NCBI GenBank assembly: GCA_024680365.1
Contig: JAILCN010000028.1
Coordinates: 1-61,537 of the forward strand
Length of the DNA stretch: 61,537 bases
Reading direction: 5' to 3'
Source: Solobacterium sp.
GTDB lineage: Bacteria; Bacillota_I; Bacilli_A; Erysipelotrichales; Erysipelotrichaceae
The notes under the pieces: generated by a model
The model's input: the letters and a program-made list of their open reading frames with translations, nothing else
Database searches by the model: none
What the model was told of the DNA's origin: nothing
Part shown: positions 1 to 10,246 of the stretch, in pieces
Layout: each line of letters begins with the position of its first letter
Position numbering within the stretch: the first letter of the stretch is position 1
Position numbers and translations under genes: made by a program

Positions 1-81
1 GATGGTTCATTCCTCGGCTATGTGCCGGGCTATATTGATGAAACGAGCATGGAGGGGATCCTTGCCGATGCAAAGAAGTGA
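1..81 (+). CDS. C-terminal end of an upstream gene, partial (...[26 protein letters not shown])
   Basis: Open from window edge in frame 1, stops at 79-81 overlapping the start of the next gene. Confidence 0.5.
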   Translation, partial: DGSFLGYVPGYIDETSMEGILADAKK

Positions 82-709
82 AACAGAAAACAGATGGATC
101 GAAGACGCGAAAGAATACGCCAAACAGCTGTTTGCCCTGACCGGCGCAAGTCATGACTTCGCTCATACGATGCGGGTATTCAGCAGTGCGGTGCAGATCG
201 CTTCATACGAACCGGAATGTGATCATACCGCTGTCATGCTTGCGGCTCTGCTGCATGACGCGGACGATCACAAGCTGTTCGCAGACAGCGGACAGGAGCA
301 TGCCCGTTCCTTTCTGGAAAGCAGAGAGATCCCGGCAGAGCTGCAGGAGAAGATCCTGACAGCTATCCGCTCCGTATCATTTTCGAAGAACCGGGGCAGA
401 AGGCCGGAAACGATCGAAGGAAAGATCGTGCAGGACGCGGACCGGCTGGACGCGATGGGAGCAGTCGGCGTCGCCCGCACGTTTGCCTACGGCGGTGAAC
501 ACGGACGCAGCCTTGATGATTCGATCCGTCACTTTCATGAAAAGCTGCTGCTTCTGAAAGATGAGATGAATACAGAGACCGGGAAGCAGATGGCGGAAGA
601 GCGGCATGCCTTCCTGCTTGCATTCCTGGAAGAATATGAAAAAGAGATGAACGATATGACACAGCTGAAACCTGATCATCTTTTCGATCCGGGAGGGGAA
701 AAACTATGA
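71..709 (+). CDS. HD-domain phosphohydrolase
   Basis: [10 protein letters not shown]...[11 protein letters not shown] motif pattern; ATG at 71 gives a start overlapping the previous stop. Confidence 0.75.
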   Translation, partial: QRSETENRWIEDAKEYAKQLFALTGASHDFAHTMRVFSSAVQIASYEPECDHTAVMLAALLHDADDHKLFADSGQEHARSFLESREIPAELQEKILTAIRSVSFSKNRGRRPETIEGKIVQDADRLDAMGAVGVARTFAYGGEHGRSLDDSIRHFHEKLLLLKDEMNTETGKQMAEERHAFLLAFLEEYEKEMNDMTQLKPDHLFDPGGEKL

Positions 710-1566
710 AGATCCTGGTCATTGGCGGCACCCGCTTCTTCGGGATCCCGATGGTTGAAAAACTTCTGGAAGCAGGACATGACGTGACGATCGCGACAAG
801 AGGCAGAAACAGCGATCCGTTTGAAGACAGAGCTGCCCGCATGATACTGGACAGGAATGACGCAGAAAGCGTGAAGAGGACAGCCGGAACGGAAACGTGG
901 GATCTGATCATCGACAAAGTTGCCTATGCGTCCAATGATGTCCGCAGTCTGCTGGAAAACGTGAAATGCCGCAGATATATTCAGATGTCCAGCTGCGCGG
1001 TTTACCGCAGTGAACATGCGGACATCAGAGAAGCAGAGTACGATCCTGCCCGGGAGCCGCTGATCTGGATGAGCAGAAGTGAAGATTATGCTCTGGGCAA
1101 ACGGCAGGCAGAAAGGGCAGCGCTGGAGTATCTGAAGCCGGAACAGTGCGTCTTCGTCAGATATCCGGTCGTTCTCGGTGAGCACGACTACACAAAGCGT
1201 CTGCGTTTCTACATCGATCATGTCAGAGAGGGAAAGCCGATGCAGATCGATGACCCTGAGGCGCAGATGTCCTTCATTCATGAAAAAGAAGCAGGTGAGT
1301 TCCTTGCCTTCCTGGCAGATCATCCGCTCAGCGGCGCTGTCAACGGAAGTTGCTGCGGCACCATCAGCACGGCAGAGATCATCCGGGAAGCAGAACGTAT
1401 GTACGGCAGACAGGCCCTGATGCAGGAAACAGGCGATCCGGCACCGTATAACGGAAGTCACGGAACTGTCACTTACAATACCGAAAAGGCAGAAGCAGCC
1501 GGATTCCGGTTCAGTAATCTGCATGCATGGATACATGACCTGATCAGAACAGACAGAGAGATTTAA
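706..1566 (+). CDS. NAD-dependent epimerase/dehydratase family protein
   Basis: N-terminal Rossmann motif [32 protein letters not shown] overlap with upstream gene. Confidence 0.8.
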   Translation: MKILVIGGTRFFGIPMVEKLLEAGHDVTIATRGRNSDPFEDRAARMILDRNDAESVKRTAGTETWDLIIDKVAYASNDVRSLLENVKCRRYIQMSSCAVYRSEHADIREAEYDPAREPLIWMSRSEDYALGKRQAERAALEYLKPEQCVFVRYPVVLGEHDYTKRLRFYIDHVREGKPMQIDDPEAQMSFIHEKEAGEFLAFLADHPLSGAVNGSCCGTISTAEIIREAERMYGRQALMQETGDPAPYNGSHGTVTYNTEKAEAAGFRFSNLHAWIHDLIRTDREI

Positions 1567-1638
1567 ATCAAATCGCTTTTTCTTCTGCCGCAAAGTGCTA
1601 TGATTGACATATTCTTTTGCAGGGGGAGGGAAAAGGAT

Positions 1639-3009
1639 ATGAAACGTCTGGAAACTGATCTGCTGCACGGTGTGATCTGGCAGCAGATCCTTCTGTTCTT
1701 CTTTCCGGTACTGTTCGGTTCCGTGATCCAGCAGCTGTACAACACGGCAGATGCGATGATCGTCGGCAACTACATCGGGAAAGAAGCGCTGGCGGCAGTC
1801 GGCGGTTCGACCGGCACCATGATCCATCTGATGATCGGTTTTATCACCGGCATCGCTTCCGGCGCGACCGTGATCATCGCCCAGTACTACGGCTCTCATG
1901 ATGACGACGGCGTGCGCAGAGGCGTCTGCTCGGGCATGGCGCTGGCATCGGCGCTCGGTGCGGTGATGATGAGCATCGGTATCATATTTGCTCCGGGTCT
2001 GTTACGACTGATGAACGTTCCGGCAGATATTCTTACGCCGGCTGTGATCTATCTGCGCATCTTTCTGTGCGGCCTGATCCCGTCTCTGATCTATAACACC
2101 GGCGCAGCCATCCTGCGGGCAGCAGGGGATTCCCGACGGCCGCTGCTGTTTCTGATCTTTTCGTGCTTTTCCAATATTATCCTGGATATTCTGTTTGTTG
2201 CATTCTGGAAGCTCGGGGTTGCCGGCGCAGCGCTGGCAACGGTCCTCTCACAGTGCCTGAGCTGTGTGATGACGCTGGCTGTCCTGTACAGAACAGAAGA
2301 ATCCTGCCGTCTGGATCCGAAGAACTTTACAGTGGATCTGACGCTTCTGAAACGGATCGCTGCGATCGGTCTGCCGGTCGGCATCCAGGCAGTCTTCTAC
2401 GGAGCTGCGAATCTGGTCATCCAGGCATCCATCAATTCCTGGGGAACAGATACCGTTGCGGCATATACCGCCTTCGGCAAGATCGACGCTTTGTTCTGGA
2501 ATGTTTCGGCGGCGATGGGAACGTCGCTTCTGACGTTCTGCGGACAGAACTTCGGAGCCGGTGATATCAAACGGGTCAGACAGGGGATCCGGGAAGGCGT
2601 CATTCTGTATCTGATCATGACAGGGCTGGTCACAGCCGTGTGCATGGGCTGGTGTGAATTCATCTGCGGACTGTTTACCAGCGATGCGGACGTCATCCGC
2701 ATCGGCATGGGGCTGATCCGCTACATGGCGCCGTACTGGGCATGCTTCGTCTTTACCGAAGTATTCTCTTCCTCGATCCGGGCCTGCGGCGATTCCTTCA
2801 TGCCGATGGTCATGACATTCTTCGGCATCGGCGTGTTCCGCATCCTCTGGATCCTGTTTGTTCCCGCGCAGGATCTGTTTGTGACCGTGCGCTGCTATCC
2901 GATCTCCTGGATCCTGACAAGTCTGCTGTTCCTGGCATATTACCTGCAGGGCGGCTGGCTGAAGCGTTCTCTGAAGAAGCGGGAAATGCTGATCGGCGTA
3001 CAGGCATGA
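1639..3009 (+). CDS. MATE family efflux transporter
   Basis: MATE features (QQLYNTADAMIVGNYIGKEALAAVG); about 12 hydrophobic segments; purine-rich RBS before ATG 1639. Confidence 0.9.
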   Translation: MKRLETDLLHGVIWQQILLFFFPVLFGSVIQQLYNTADAMIVGNYIGKEALAAVGGSTGTMIHLMIGFITGIASGATVIIAQYYGSHDDDGVRRGVCSGMALASALGAVMMSIGIIFAPGLLRLMNVPADILTPAVIYLRIFLCGLIPSLIYNTGAAILRAAGDSRRPLLFLIFSCFSNIILDILFVAFWKLGVAGAALATVLSQCLSCVMTLAVLYRTEESCRLDPKNFTVDLTLLKRIAAIGLPVGIQAVFYGAANLVIQASINSWGTDTVAAYTAFGKIDALFWNVSAAMGTSLLTFCGQNFGAGDIKRVRQGIREGVILYLIMTGLVTAVCMGWCEFICGLFTSDADVIRIGMGLIRYMAPYWACFVFTEVFSSSIRACGDSFMPMVMTFFGIGVFRILWILFVPAQDLFVTVRCYPISWILTSLLFLAYYLQGGWLKRSLKKREMLIGVQA

Positions 3010-3083
3010 TAAAAAAGATTCTGCTTTCTCCTGTTTCAGAAAGACAGGATGAAATCAGCCATATCAAGATAAATGTAAAAAAG

Positions 3084-3120
3084 AAAAACATGGTTGAAAA
3101 TCACCATGTTTTTTCTTTTT
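3084..3120. terminator. Probable bidirectional Rho-independent terminator between convergent genes
   Basis: AAAAACATGGT / ACCATGTTTTT 11 bp stem (3084-3094/3103-3113) with A-tract on one side and T-tract on the other. Confidence 0.8.
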
Positions 3121-3174
3121 TGAAATAATTGTGTGCATTTGCAAAAACAGCTTGTTTTTTTTGTTTGTGCATTT

Positions 3175-4044
3175 TCACAATTTCTTTGTCCATGGAACGC
3201 GTCCTTCGACCGGAGGTTCTTCATAAAAACGCGCTGTTCTGTCCCGGTCTGTATCGTTCCACTTGTCAAAGCCGAGCGGGCTGATATGAGGTCCGTATGA
3301 GCAGTGGTCAAAGACGCACAGACCATAGTCGCGCCATGGTCTTGCGAGATAGATGCTTTCCGGCGTTACCCCTTCGGCACATGTGAAGCAGCATTCATGA
3401 AAGCGGAAGCCTTCTGTCTGCGAAAGGGCATGGGCAGGAGCCGCCGCGTAGCCGACATCACGCACGTCATAGATCGAACGGATCTCGCAGTGTTCAAACA
3501 GGGCGTCCGCGCAGCCGAAGATGAAATCCACAGTTCCTTCGATCAGACAGTCTTCATATACCTGCCGGCAGAGCTTTTTCTGGCGCAGATCGTCAGTCAG
3601 AAAGCCGTCATAACGCTCGATCAGGTCGTCCGGAAGCGGTCCGGCGAACAAAGTATCCTGGGTTGAGACCAGGCGGCAGCGGCGCATGGTGAAGTCATCG
3701 CCGTAAACCGTCAGCGCGACTTCCTGTCCTTTTGTTTCCGGATGACCGGCGTCATTGATGATCGTCAGGTCTTCCATGGTCACATGGTCGCTGACGACAG
3801 CCGTCGTCCAGGTACGGAAGGTGTTGAATTCCAGGCCGTCAGAAGCAATTTTCTTCGCGTAATCATCCCAGATGATCACGGTCTTATCCATGCCGGCGCC
3901 GCGGATCGTGACCGACGGAACGCTGATCTTGCATTTGATGCGGTATATTCCTTCCGACAGTTCCAGTACGCTGCCTGGCGTCATGTTATCAAGGACTGTC
4001 TGCAGTCCGGCTTTCATTTCTGTTTGCATTTTCATTACCTCCAT
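3175..4044 (-). CDS. Pectinesterase (pectin methylesterase, CE8)
   Basis: Right-handed beta-helix pectinesterase signatures (VALTVYGDDFTMRRCRLVSTQDTLFAG, GTVDFIFGCADALFEHC, ARPWRDYG); no signal peptide. Confidence 0.9.
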   Translation of the reverse strand: MEVMKMQTEMKAGLQTVLDNMTPGSVLELSEGIYRIKCKISVPSVTIRGAGMDKTVIIWDDYAKKIASDGLEFNTFRTWTTAVVSDHVTMEDLTIINDAGHPETKGQEVALTVYGDDFTMRRCRLVSTQDTLFAGPLPDDLIERYDGFLTDDLRQKKLCRQVYEDCLIEGTVDFIFGCADALFEHCEIRSIYDVRDVGYAAAPAHALSQTEGFRFHECCFTCAEGVTPESIYLARPWRDYGLCVFDHCSYGPHISPLGFDKWNDTDRDRTARFYEEPPVEGRVPWTKKL

Positions 4045-4078
4045 CTGTTCTGAATGGTACTTCTAAAGTATACAGAAC

Positions 4079-4093
4079 GATTTTGTCTATGTG
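4079..4093. promoter_or_regulatory. Candidate operator copy A (GATTTTGTCTATGTG)
   Basis: Shares TTTGTCYATGT with 4137-4150 and with the reverse complement near 29170. Confidence 0.4.
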
Positions 4094-4136
4094 TTAAACA
4101 CTTCTTAAAAAGTCGGATTCGACCATATTTTGAATT

Positions 4137-4150
4137 GGTTTGTCCATGTA
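4137..4150. promoter_or_regulatory. Candidate operator copy B (GGTTTGTCCATGTA)
   Basis: Shares TTTGTCCATGTA with the reverse complement upstream of the second GH28 gene. Confidence 0.45.
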
Positions 4151-4188
4151 CATTAAGTCTGCTGATTCGGATAATAGAATTACAAAAA

Positions 4189-4202
4189 TGTAAGCGGTTA
4201 CT
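4189..4202. promoter_or_regulatory. CcpA cre-like catabolite repression site
   Basis: TGTAAGCGGTTACT matches the TGWAANCGNTNWCA consensus at 13 of 14 positions; upstream of the pectin transport operon. Confidence 0.6.
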
Positions 4203-4255
4203 GTGAAAAACGGACCGCGTGATAGATGGGAGTCCGATTCAGGATCAGGGGATGT

Positions 4256-4822
4256 ATGAACAAGAAACGAACATTTAAGGAGTACCGCACAATCGATCTG
4301 GCAATCTGGGCGGTGATCCTGCTGGTCTGTGAATTTATTACTGTGAAAGCAGCGAATGTATGGTTTCCGGGTGTTCCCTATACAGTATCGGTCGCGGCTT
4401 CTGTCGTATCGATCGTTTACATGAGATGGGGATACTGGGGCTGTTTTCATGCGTTTATGGCCGGAACGGCGTTCTGCATGGCTTCCGGCGCGGAACTGAA
4501 ATATTATCTGATCTACTGTCTGGGCAATCTGCTGTCTGTCCTTGCCGTACCGGTGCTTCTGAAGGTCGGCAAGGAAAAGATGAGGGCAGGAATGTCCGGA
4601 GTTGTTTTTGCGCTTGCGGTACTGCTTCTGATGCAGACCGGAAGGGCACTGGCTGCGCTGCTGTTCGGGGCTGGCCTCGGCAGCGTGACCGGCTTTTATA
4701 CGACGGACAGCATCTCACTGCTGTTCACAGGTGTGGTAATCTGGATAGCCAAAAGGCTTGATGGAGTATATGAGGATCAAAAGCATTACTTGCTTCGCCT
4801 ATCCGCTAAGGAGAAAGCATGA
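4256..4822 (+). CDS. Uncharacterised multi-pass membrane protein, first gene of the ABC transport operon
   Basis: Several hydrophobic helices; start MNKKRTFKEYRTIDLAIW; followed by permease genes. Confidence 0.65.
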   Translation: MNKKRTFKEYRTIDLAIWAVILLVCEFITVKAANVWFPGVPYTVSVAASVVSIVYMRWGYWGCFHAFMAGTAFCMASGAELKYYLIYCLGNLLSVLAVPVLLKVGKEKMRAGMSGVVFALAVLLLMQTGRALAALLFGAGLGSVTGFYTTDSISLLFTGVVIWIAKRLDGVYEDQKHYLLRLSAKEKA

Positions 4823-4836
4823 AAAGGAGGTTTACA

Positions 4837-5892
4837 ATGAAGGCTAAGGCGGCAGATTTTCTCATTTTTGACAAAGAAACAGGGGGGTACAGAGTCGATC
4901 CTGAGCAGGCCGTGCGTGATGACGTAGAGAAGCACTACTGGCATCACGTCATGCTGACTGTGGCTAAGGACTGGCGCCTGTATCTGATGCTCGTGCCGAT
5001 GCTGCTGGTATTCCTGTTTTGGCGTTATTTCCCGATGTATGAGTTGCTGGGATGCTTCAAGGTATCGGACAACGTTCTTCCGGTATCGGAACAGCTCTTC
5101 TCCGGCTTCTCCTACTTCAAACGACTGCTGTTTGCAGGAGACGGCCTCTCTACAGATTTCTGGAGAGCGCTGAGAAACACATTCCTGTTAAGCTTCTACG
5201 GCCTGTGCTTCGGATTCCCGATCCCGATCATTCTGGCATTGTTCTTCAACGAGATCCGTTCGAATTTCGCTCGAAGCATTTACCAGGTGCTGACGTATCT
5301 TCCGAAGTTCATGTCGACAGTCGTCATGGCATCGCTCGTAACGATGCTTGTCAAGCAGGGATCCCTGACAACCAGTATGGGTATTGTCTCGAAATTCCTT
5401 GCCAGTCTTAAGCTGATCGATCCGGCGGTTGCCAATGCTGGTCTGCTCAACAATCCGGCATACTTCCGTTCCATTTATCAGATCAGCGGTATCTGGGAGG
5501 GCGCAGGCTACGATTCCATCGTATTCTTCGCGGCAATCATCGCGATCTCCCCGACCAGCTACGAAGCAGCGCAGATTGACGGCGCTGACAAGATGGCGCA
5601 GATGCGTTATGTCGTTCTGCCCTGCATTCTGTCAACGATCGTTATCATGCTGATCACCCGAATCGGTCATCTGCTGAACGTAGGTTATGAAAAAGTATTA
5701 CTGCTGTATAACACAAAGACATACGTTACAGCTGATGTCGTTTCAACATTCGCACACCGCAACGGTATGGGCAACGGTGCCGGTACAGGCATCGCGGCCG
5801 CCGCGGAAATGATGAACAACGTTATCGGTATGCTCCTGGTCATCGGTGCAAACAAGATCGCCAAGAAAGCATCCAACACGTCGCTCTATTAA
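4837..5892 (+). CDS. ABC transporter permease (LplB family)
   Basis: BPD-transport permease pattern EAAQIDGADKMAQMRYVVLPCI; RBS AAGGAGG before ATG 4837. Confidence 0.9.
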   Translation: MKAKAADFLIFDKETGGYRVDPEQAVRDDVEKHYWHHVMLTVAKDWRLYLMLVPMLLVFLFWRYFPMYELLGCFKVSDNVLPVSEQLFSGFSYFKRLLFAGDGLSTDFWRALRNTFLLSFYGLCFGFPIPIILALFFNEIRSNFARSIYQVLTYLPKFMSTVVMASLVTMLVKQGSLTTSMGIVSKFLASLKLIDPAVANAGLLNNPAYFRSIYQISGIWEGAGYDSIVFFAAIIAISPTSYEAAQIDGADKMAQMRYVVLPCILSTIVIMLITRIGHLLNVGYEKVLLLYNTKTYVTADVVSTFAHRNGMGNGAGTGIAAAAEMMNNVIGMLLVIGANKIAKKASNTSLY

Positions 5893-5904
5893 TGAGGTAA
5901 TTTC

Positions 5905-6795
5905 ATGAAAAGAAAACTTGAAATAACTGAACTGATCTTCAAGATCCTCAGCTACACATTTCTGACAGTGTTTGCGCTGTGCTGTCTGTATCCGTTTGTT
6001 TATGCGGTCAGTGCTTCCATAAGTGGCCGTTCAGCAGTCGAATATGGATCCGTCGTTCTGTTCCCGAAGGATATCCAGTTTGATGCCTTCAAGAGAATGT
6101 TCAATGACAACATGTTCTGGAATTCTTATTCCAACACATTATTCCTGACGCTCTTCGGAACTCTGTGGTCAATGGTCGTTGCGATCCTCGGCGGCTATGC
6201 CCTGTCCAAGAAGAGACTGCTGTTCAGAACATTCTTCAACTTCTTCCTGGTATTCACGATGTGGTTCTCCGCAGGTATCGTTCCTCAGTATCTGAACTAC
6301 CTGGCTACAAAGGACGTGTTCAACGCCATGGGCATTATGGATGACAAGTGGCTTGTTGTCATCGCAATGGGTATGGCTGCCATGAACATCATCCTGCTGA
6401 GAAACGCGTTCGAAGGTGTTCCTTCAGAAATTGAAGAAGCTGCCATCGTTGACGGCGCTTCCGAAATGCAGGTTCTGAAACAGGTCTATCTGCCGATGTG
6501 CAAATCCACGATCGCAACAGTTGCACTGTTCTTCGGAATTTCCAGATGGAACGGTTACTTCTGGGCAAGACAGATGATCTCCAACACAAACGAACATCCT
6601 CTGCAGGTATTTATCCGATTACGTCTGGAACAGTATACAGACCCGGAAACAATGGCCGGCTGGAACGAATCGTTTGCGTCAGACTCAGTCATCTATGCAC
6701 TGATCGTCTGCTCGATCGTACCGATCCTGATCATTTATCCATTCATTCAGAAATACTTCGCCAAGGGCGTTAACGTCGGCGGCGTCAAAGAATAA
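5905..6795 (+). CDS. Carbohydrate ABC transporter permease (YtcP/LplC family)
   Basis: EEAAIVDGASEMQVLKQVYLPMCKSTIAT permease EAA loop; YPFIQKYFAKGVNVGGVKE C-terminus. Confidence 0.9.
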   Translation: MKRKLEITELIFKILSYTFLTVFALCCLYPFVYAVSASISGRSAVEYGSVVLFPKDIQFDAFKRMFNDNMFWNSYSNTLFLTLFGTLWSMVVAILGGYALSKKRLLFRTFFNFFLVFTMWFSAGIVPQYLNYLATKDVFNAMGIMDDKWLVVIAMGMAAMNIILLRNAFEGVPSEIEEAAIVDGASEMQVLKQVYLPMCKSTIATVALFFGISRWNGYFWARQMISNTNEHPLQVFIRLRLEQYTDPETMAGWNESFASDSVIYALIVCSIVPILIIYPFIQKYFAKGVNVGGVKE

Positions 6796-6832
6796 TATGC
6801 TTATCAGAAAATAATTTACGGAGGGAAAAAAT

Positions 6833-8983
6833 ATGAAAAGCGTAAAAAAATTAGCAGCTGCGTTCCTCAGCCTTGCTCTGCTTGCTGGCTGCGGACCTTC
6901 GATCAATATTGATGACAATCCGAGCGGCGGAGGAAACTCCGGCGGTTCCGGCGGAAGCGGCGAAGCTTCCGGCAAGACACTTGACTATGCGGACGGCACA
7001 GTTCTCCGCATGGCTACAGGCTACAACTCCAAAAAGACAGGTCTGAGCTTCGATGCTGAAACAGCAGGCGAAGGCATCACACTGGCTGACGGCAAAACTT
7101 ACAACACAGGCGACCTCAAGCCGACCTGGCAGGAAATGGAAAATGTCCTGAAGATCAAGATCGAAGACAAATATCAGGGCAACAGCTCCACAAAAGAATT
7201 TGAATACTGGAAAGAGCGTCTTTCCGAAGTTGATATAGTTTCCGGTACAGCTGCGCTGCTGACAGAAAACGGCGAAGCAGGAAGCATTGTCAACATCGCT
7301 GAATATCTCGACTCTATGCCGAACTTCAAGGCATACCTCGACAAGAACCCGATCGTCCGTCTGTCTATCACCGGCAACACAGACACAGGCGCTATCTACT
7401 TCAGCCCGTATTTCGACGGTGTCAACGATATTGAAAAGATGCCTCTGATGCGTGTTGACTGGGTCAAGAAGCTCCTCGACGGCGACGGCGAATTCAAACC
7501 GTCCGCTTCCAAGCCGCTGGCAGCAGCTGTTTATCAGCCGTATATGCCGACATCCGGAAAAGTCGAAGTTGACGTTGTCAAAGCTGACGGCTCCGGTGCT
7601 GAAAAGGTCACAAAAGACTATGATACAGCTGGAAACATCGTTGACAAGATGAACGCTGCCGGATCACTGGACGGCGCTGCAGCAGTCAACATGCTCCGCA
7701 AGTACATCGATGAAGCATACGCTGGATACTATGGAACAAACCGTTCCGACCTGTTCGTTGGTCAGAATGCTGCATGGGATGCAGACGAACTCGTTGCTCT
7801 GCTCCGCTGCGTCGTTGCCAACCCGCAGACACTCAACGGCACTGACACAATTCAGGGTCTGTTCTCCAGAGAAGAAGACAACAACGCAAGACGCTGCGAC
7901 ATGTTCCGTTTCGCCGGCACACTGTTCGGTGTCCGCGGTCTTGAATCCAGACAGGATTTCCTCTTTGTCGGCACAGATGGAAAACTCCATGATGCAAGAC
8001 AGGAAGTCTCCACATTCGAAGCTCTCGAACGCATGAACGCAATGGCTAAAGAAGGCCTGATCTCCAAGGCATTCGTTGACATGTCCACAGAAAACACAAA
8101 GACATATCTCGAAAACGACCTGGGCTTCATGCACTATGACTACAACCAGACACAGACGATCTATAACGAAACGATCCTTCAGAAGGATCAGGGCGAAAAG
8201 TACATGGCTGTTATGGTTCCGGTTGCCCGCTGGTATGACGGATCCAACGCTGACGGTGTCTACATGCACTTCACAGAGTCCTGGCGTTCTGTTAAGACAG
8301 ACGGTTGGGGAATCTCCAAAGCTGGTGTCGGCAGCGACACAAACAAGCTGAATGCAGCTCTCGCACTGATCGACTTCGCTTACTCTCCTAAGGGAATGGT
8401 TCTGCTGAGCTACGGTCCGGATGCCTTCATCAAGACAAAGGGCGACGGAAGCTATGAAACATTCGACTTCAACGGAACACAGCAGCCGGTCATCTCCGAT
8501 GCGACAAAGAAGTCTCTCTGGGAACTCGCAGACGGCAACTATACAAACTTCGCAAGATGGTATCTCGGTTCCACACTGTCCTTCGTCAAGAACCAGGCAT
8601 TTGAATATCAGTGCACATGCGATGCAGGTCAGGAAGGTGCAGGAAACATCTCCAAGGCGATCGGCCTCGGCGTGATCAAGCATCCTGAACTCGGTCTTGC
8701 AAGCAACAGCTGGTATACATCTGTTCCGACAGTTCTCCCGACAACAACAGTCGAGAACTCCACGATCAACGGCTACACAGAGCTGTCTCAGAATTTCTCC
8801 TCTTCCAAGGGTGACGACAGCCTGCTCGTCCAGCTGATCGCAAAGGGCTACACAGATGCAACAATGAAAGATGCGAAGTCCACAGCTGACACAATCGCAA
8901 ATGCATGGAAGGGCGCACAGTACCTCGCACTCAAGCAGGACGCATGGGATCGTGCAGTTAACTTCTACAACTCCCACAAATAA
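6833..8983 (+). CDS. Extracellular solute-binding lipoprotein of ABC transporter
   Basis: Lipobox LALLAGC with Gly/Ser-rich linker; follows two permease genes. Confidence 0.9.
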   Translation: MKSVKKLAAAFLSLALLAGCGPSINIDDNPSGGGNSGGSGGSGEASGKTLDYADGTVLRMATGYNSKKTGLSFDAETAGEGITLADGKTYNTGDLKPTWQEMENVLKIKIEDKYQGNSSTKEFEYWKERLSEVDIVSGTAALLTENGEAGSIVNIAEYLDSMPNFKAYLDKNPIVRLSITGNTDTGAIYFSPYFDGVNDIEKMPLMRVDWVKKLLDGDGEFKPSASKPLAAAVYQPYMPTSGKVEVDVVKADGSGAEKVTKDYDTAGNIVDKMNAAGSLDGAAAVNMLRKYIDEAYAGYYGTNRSDLFVGQNAAWDADELVALLRCVVANPQTLNGTDTIQGLFSREEDNNARRCDMFRFAGTLFGVRGLESRQDFLFVGTDGKLHDARQEVSTFEALERMNAMAKEGLISKAFVDMSTENTKTYLENDLGFMHYDYNQTQTIYNETILQKDQGEKYMAVMVPVARWYDGSNADGVYMHFTESWRSVKTDGWGISKAGVGSDTNKLNAALALIDFAYSPKGMVLLSYGPDAFIKTKGDGSYETFDFNGTQQPVISDATKKSLWELADGNYTNFARWYLGSTLSFVKNQAFEYQCTCDAGQEGAGNISKAIGLGVIKHPELGLASNSWYTSVPTVLPTTTVENSTINGYTELSQNFSSSKGDDSLLVQLIAKGYTDATMKDAKSTADTIANAWKGAQYLALKQDAWDRAVNFYNSHK

Positions 8984-9007
8984 TAACTGAACAATCAGAC
9001 AAAAAGA

Positions 9008-9041
9008 CCTCGCCCGGGAGGGCAACAGATCCCGGGTGAGG
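9008..9041 (+). other. Strong intercistronic stem-loop downstream of binding-protein gene
   Basis: CCTCGCCCGGG / CCCGGGTGAGG 11 bp stem (one G-U), no T-tract downstream. Confidence 0.7.
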
Positions 9042-9153
9042 CATACAAAAAAGAATCACAGTGCTATATCCCCTTGCACTGAAGTCATAAAAGGGGACGG
9101 AAAGGAGAGTATGGGAGCAGTCCTACAGAGGCTATGTCTCATACAGAGTCACA

Positions 9154-9744
9154 ATGTATAAGAAACAGTTGACTGTACAGCGTATCTTATGCTTAGCCGC
9201 AATTATTGTAAGTGCAATTGTCTTTGCTTATGCGCTTGGAATCATGACTGACCTTTATAACTGCCTGTATGACACGATGCGCAATCCGAGAAACATCCAT
9301 GATACAGATGTTGCCGGTTCGATCGTGTACTACAACATGCAGGCGTTTAACAAGGTGTTCCTTAATTACAGCATCGTTCTGCTGGTAATAGCTGCTTTTC
9401 TGTTCATCACAAATACGCATTCACGCCGTAAGTACTACATTGGCAACTATGCCGCAATCGGTGTATTCGCAGCAGCTTCGATCTATCTGACCGTGTTTGC
9501 TCACATTTATATTCAGGCATTCAGGGCTCAGTGGCTCAAGGTTGACTTCGCGGCGCTGAAAGCACATTCCGAAATGTGGGGTACCTACTATACGGAATCC
9601 ACATTCTGGTTTGACGTTCATTACTTCGTATTTGCACTTCTGCTGATCGTTGCCGGACTTCTCGTCTGGAACGCAGTCTGGAAGTATCGTCTGATGAAGG
9701 AAGAGAATCAGCTGATTGAAGATGGAAGGAGAGTTCTGGAATGA
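9154..9744 (+). CDS. Uncharacterised membrane protein in ABC operon
   Basis: About 4 hydrophobic segments; ATGA overlap with next gene. Confidence 0.65.
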   Translation: MYKKQLTVQRILCLAAIIVSAIVFAYALGIMTDLYNCLYDTMRNPRNIHDTDVAGSIVYYNMQAFNKVFLNYSIVLLVIAAFLFITNTHSRRKYYIGNYAAIGVFAAASIYLTVFAHIYIQAFRAQWLKVDFAALKAHSEMWGTYYTESTFWFDVHYFVFALLLIVAGLLVWNAVWKYRLMKEENQLIEDGRRVLE

Positions 9745-10235
9745 CGACTCAGGATGAACGCACGATCGCTCGAGACCGGATGAGATTCATTAAGAATACA
9801 CAGTCCTCCAGGCTTTGCTATCTGGGTATTCTGTTCGATGTCTTCTTCTTTGTAAATATCTACAAGTCAGATGTCGGAACATACTATTACAATTACAAAA
9901 TTGGTCTTTCAATCGTTTACAATCTGATCTTCCTGCTGGCAGCCTTCCTGGCTTCCGAGGGAGTCAAAAACTACAAAAAAGAATATTCGTATTCACTGTT
10001 CATTCTCGGTATTCTGCAGTTTGTCCGCATCTTCATTATTCCGATGCAGGCACACAGCGCGAAGATCGAGGTCGATAACGCACTCGTCGGTGTTATGGGC
10101 AACGGCCAGTTCACACTTGTCTGCGCATATCTGATCATCTCAGGTGCTGCGCTGCTGATTGCGGGTCTGATCAACCTGAAGAAGTATAAAGAACTGAGCG
10201 AACACCTGAAGTCGATCGGTCAGGAAATGGCATAG
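9741..10235 (+). CDS. Uncharacterised membrane protein in ABC operon
   Basis: About 4 hydrophobic segments; tightly packed between membrane protein and ATPase genes. Confidence 0.65.
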   Translation: MTTQDERTIARDRMRFIKNTQSSRLCYLGILFDVFFFVNIYKSDVGTYYYNYKIGLSIVYNLIFLLAAFLASEGVKNYKKEYSYSLFILGILQFVRIFIIPMQAHSAKIEVDNALVGVMGNGQFTLVCAYLIISGAALLIAGLINLKKYKELSEHLKSIGQEMA

Positions 10236-10246
10236 GAGATTGAGTT

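Noticed and set aside
676-1899. 407 aa minus-strand ORF
   Set aside because: Overlaps the epimerase and MATE genes, both with clear family signatures
3185-3194. Fourth copy of the TTTGTCCATG operator-like motif
   Set aside because: Lies inside the pectinesterase coding end (encodes PWTKK), so likely coincidental
7664-9025. 453 aa antisense ORF opposite the binding-protein gene
   Set aside because: Antisense shadow caused by codon bias (few TTA/CTA/TCA codons in the sense gene); Cys-rich nonsense sequence
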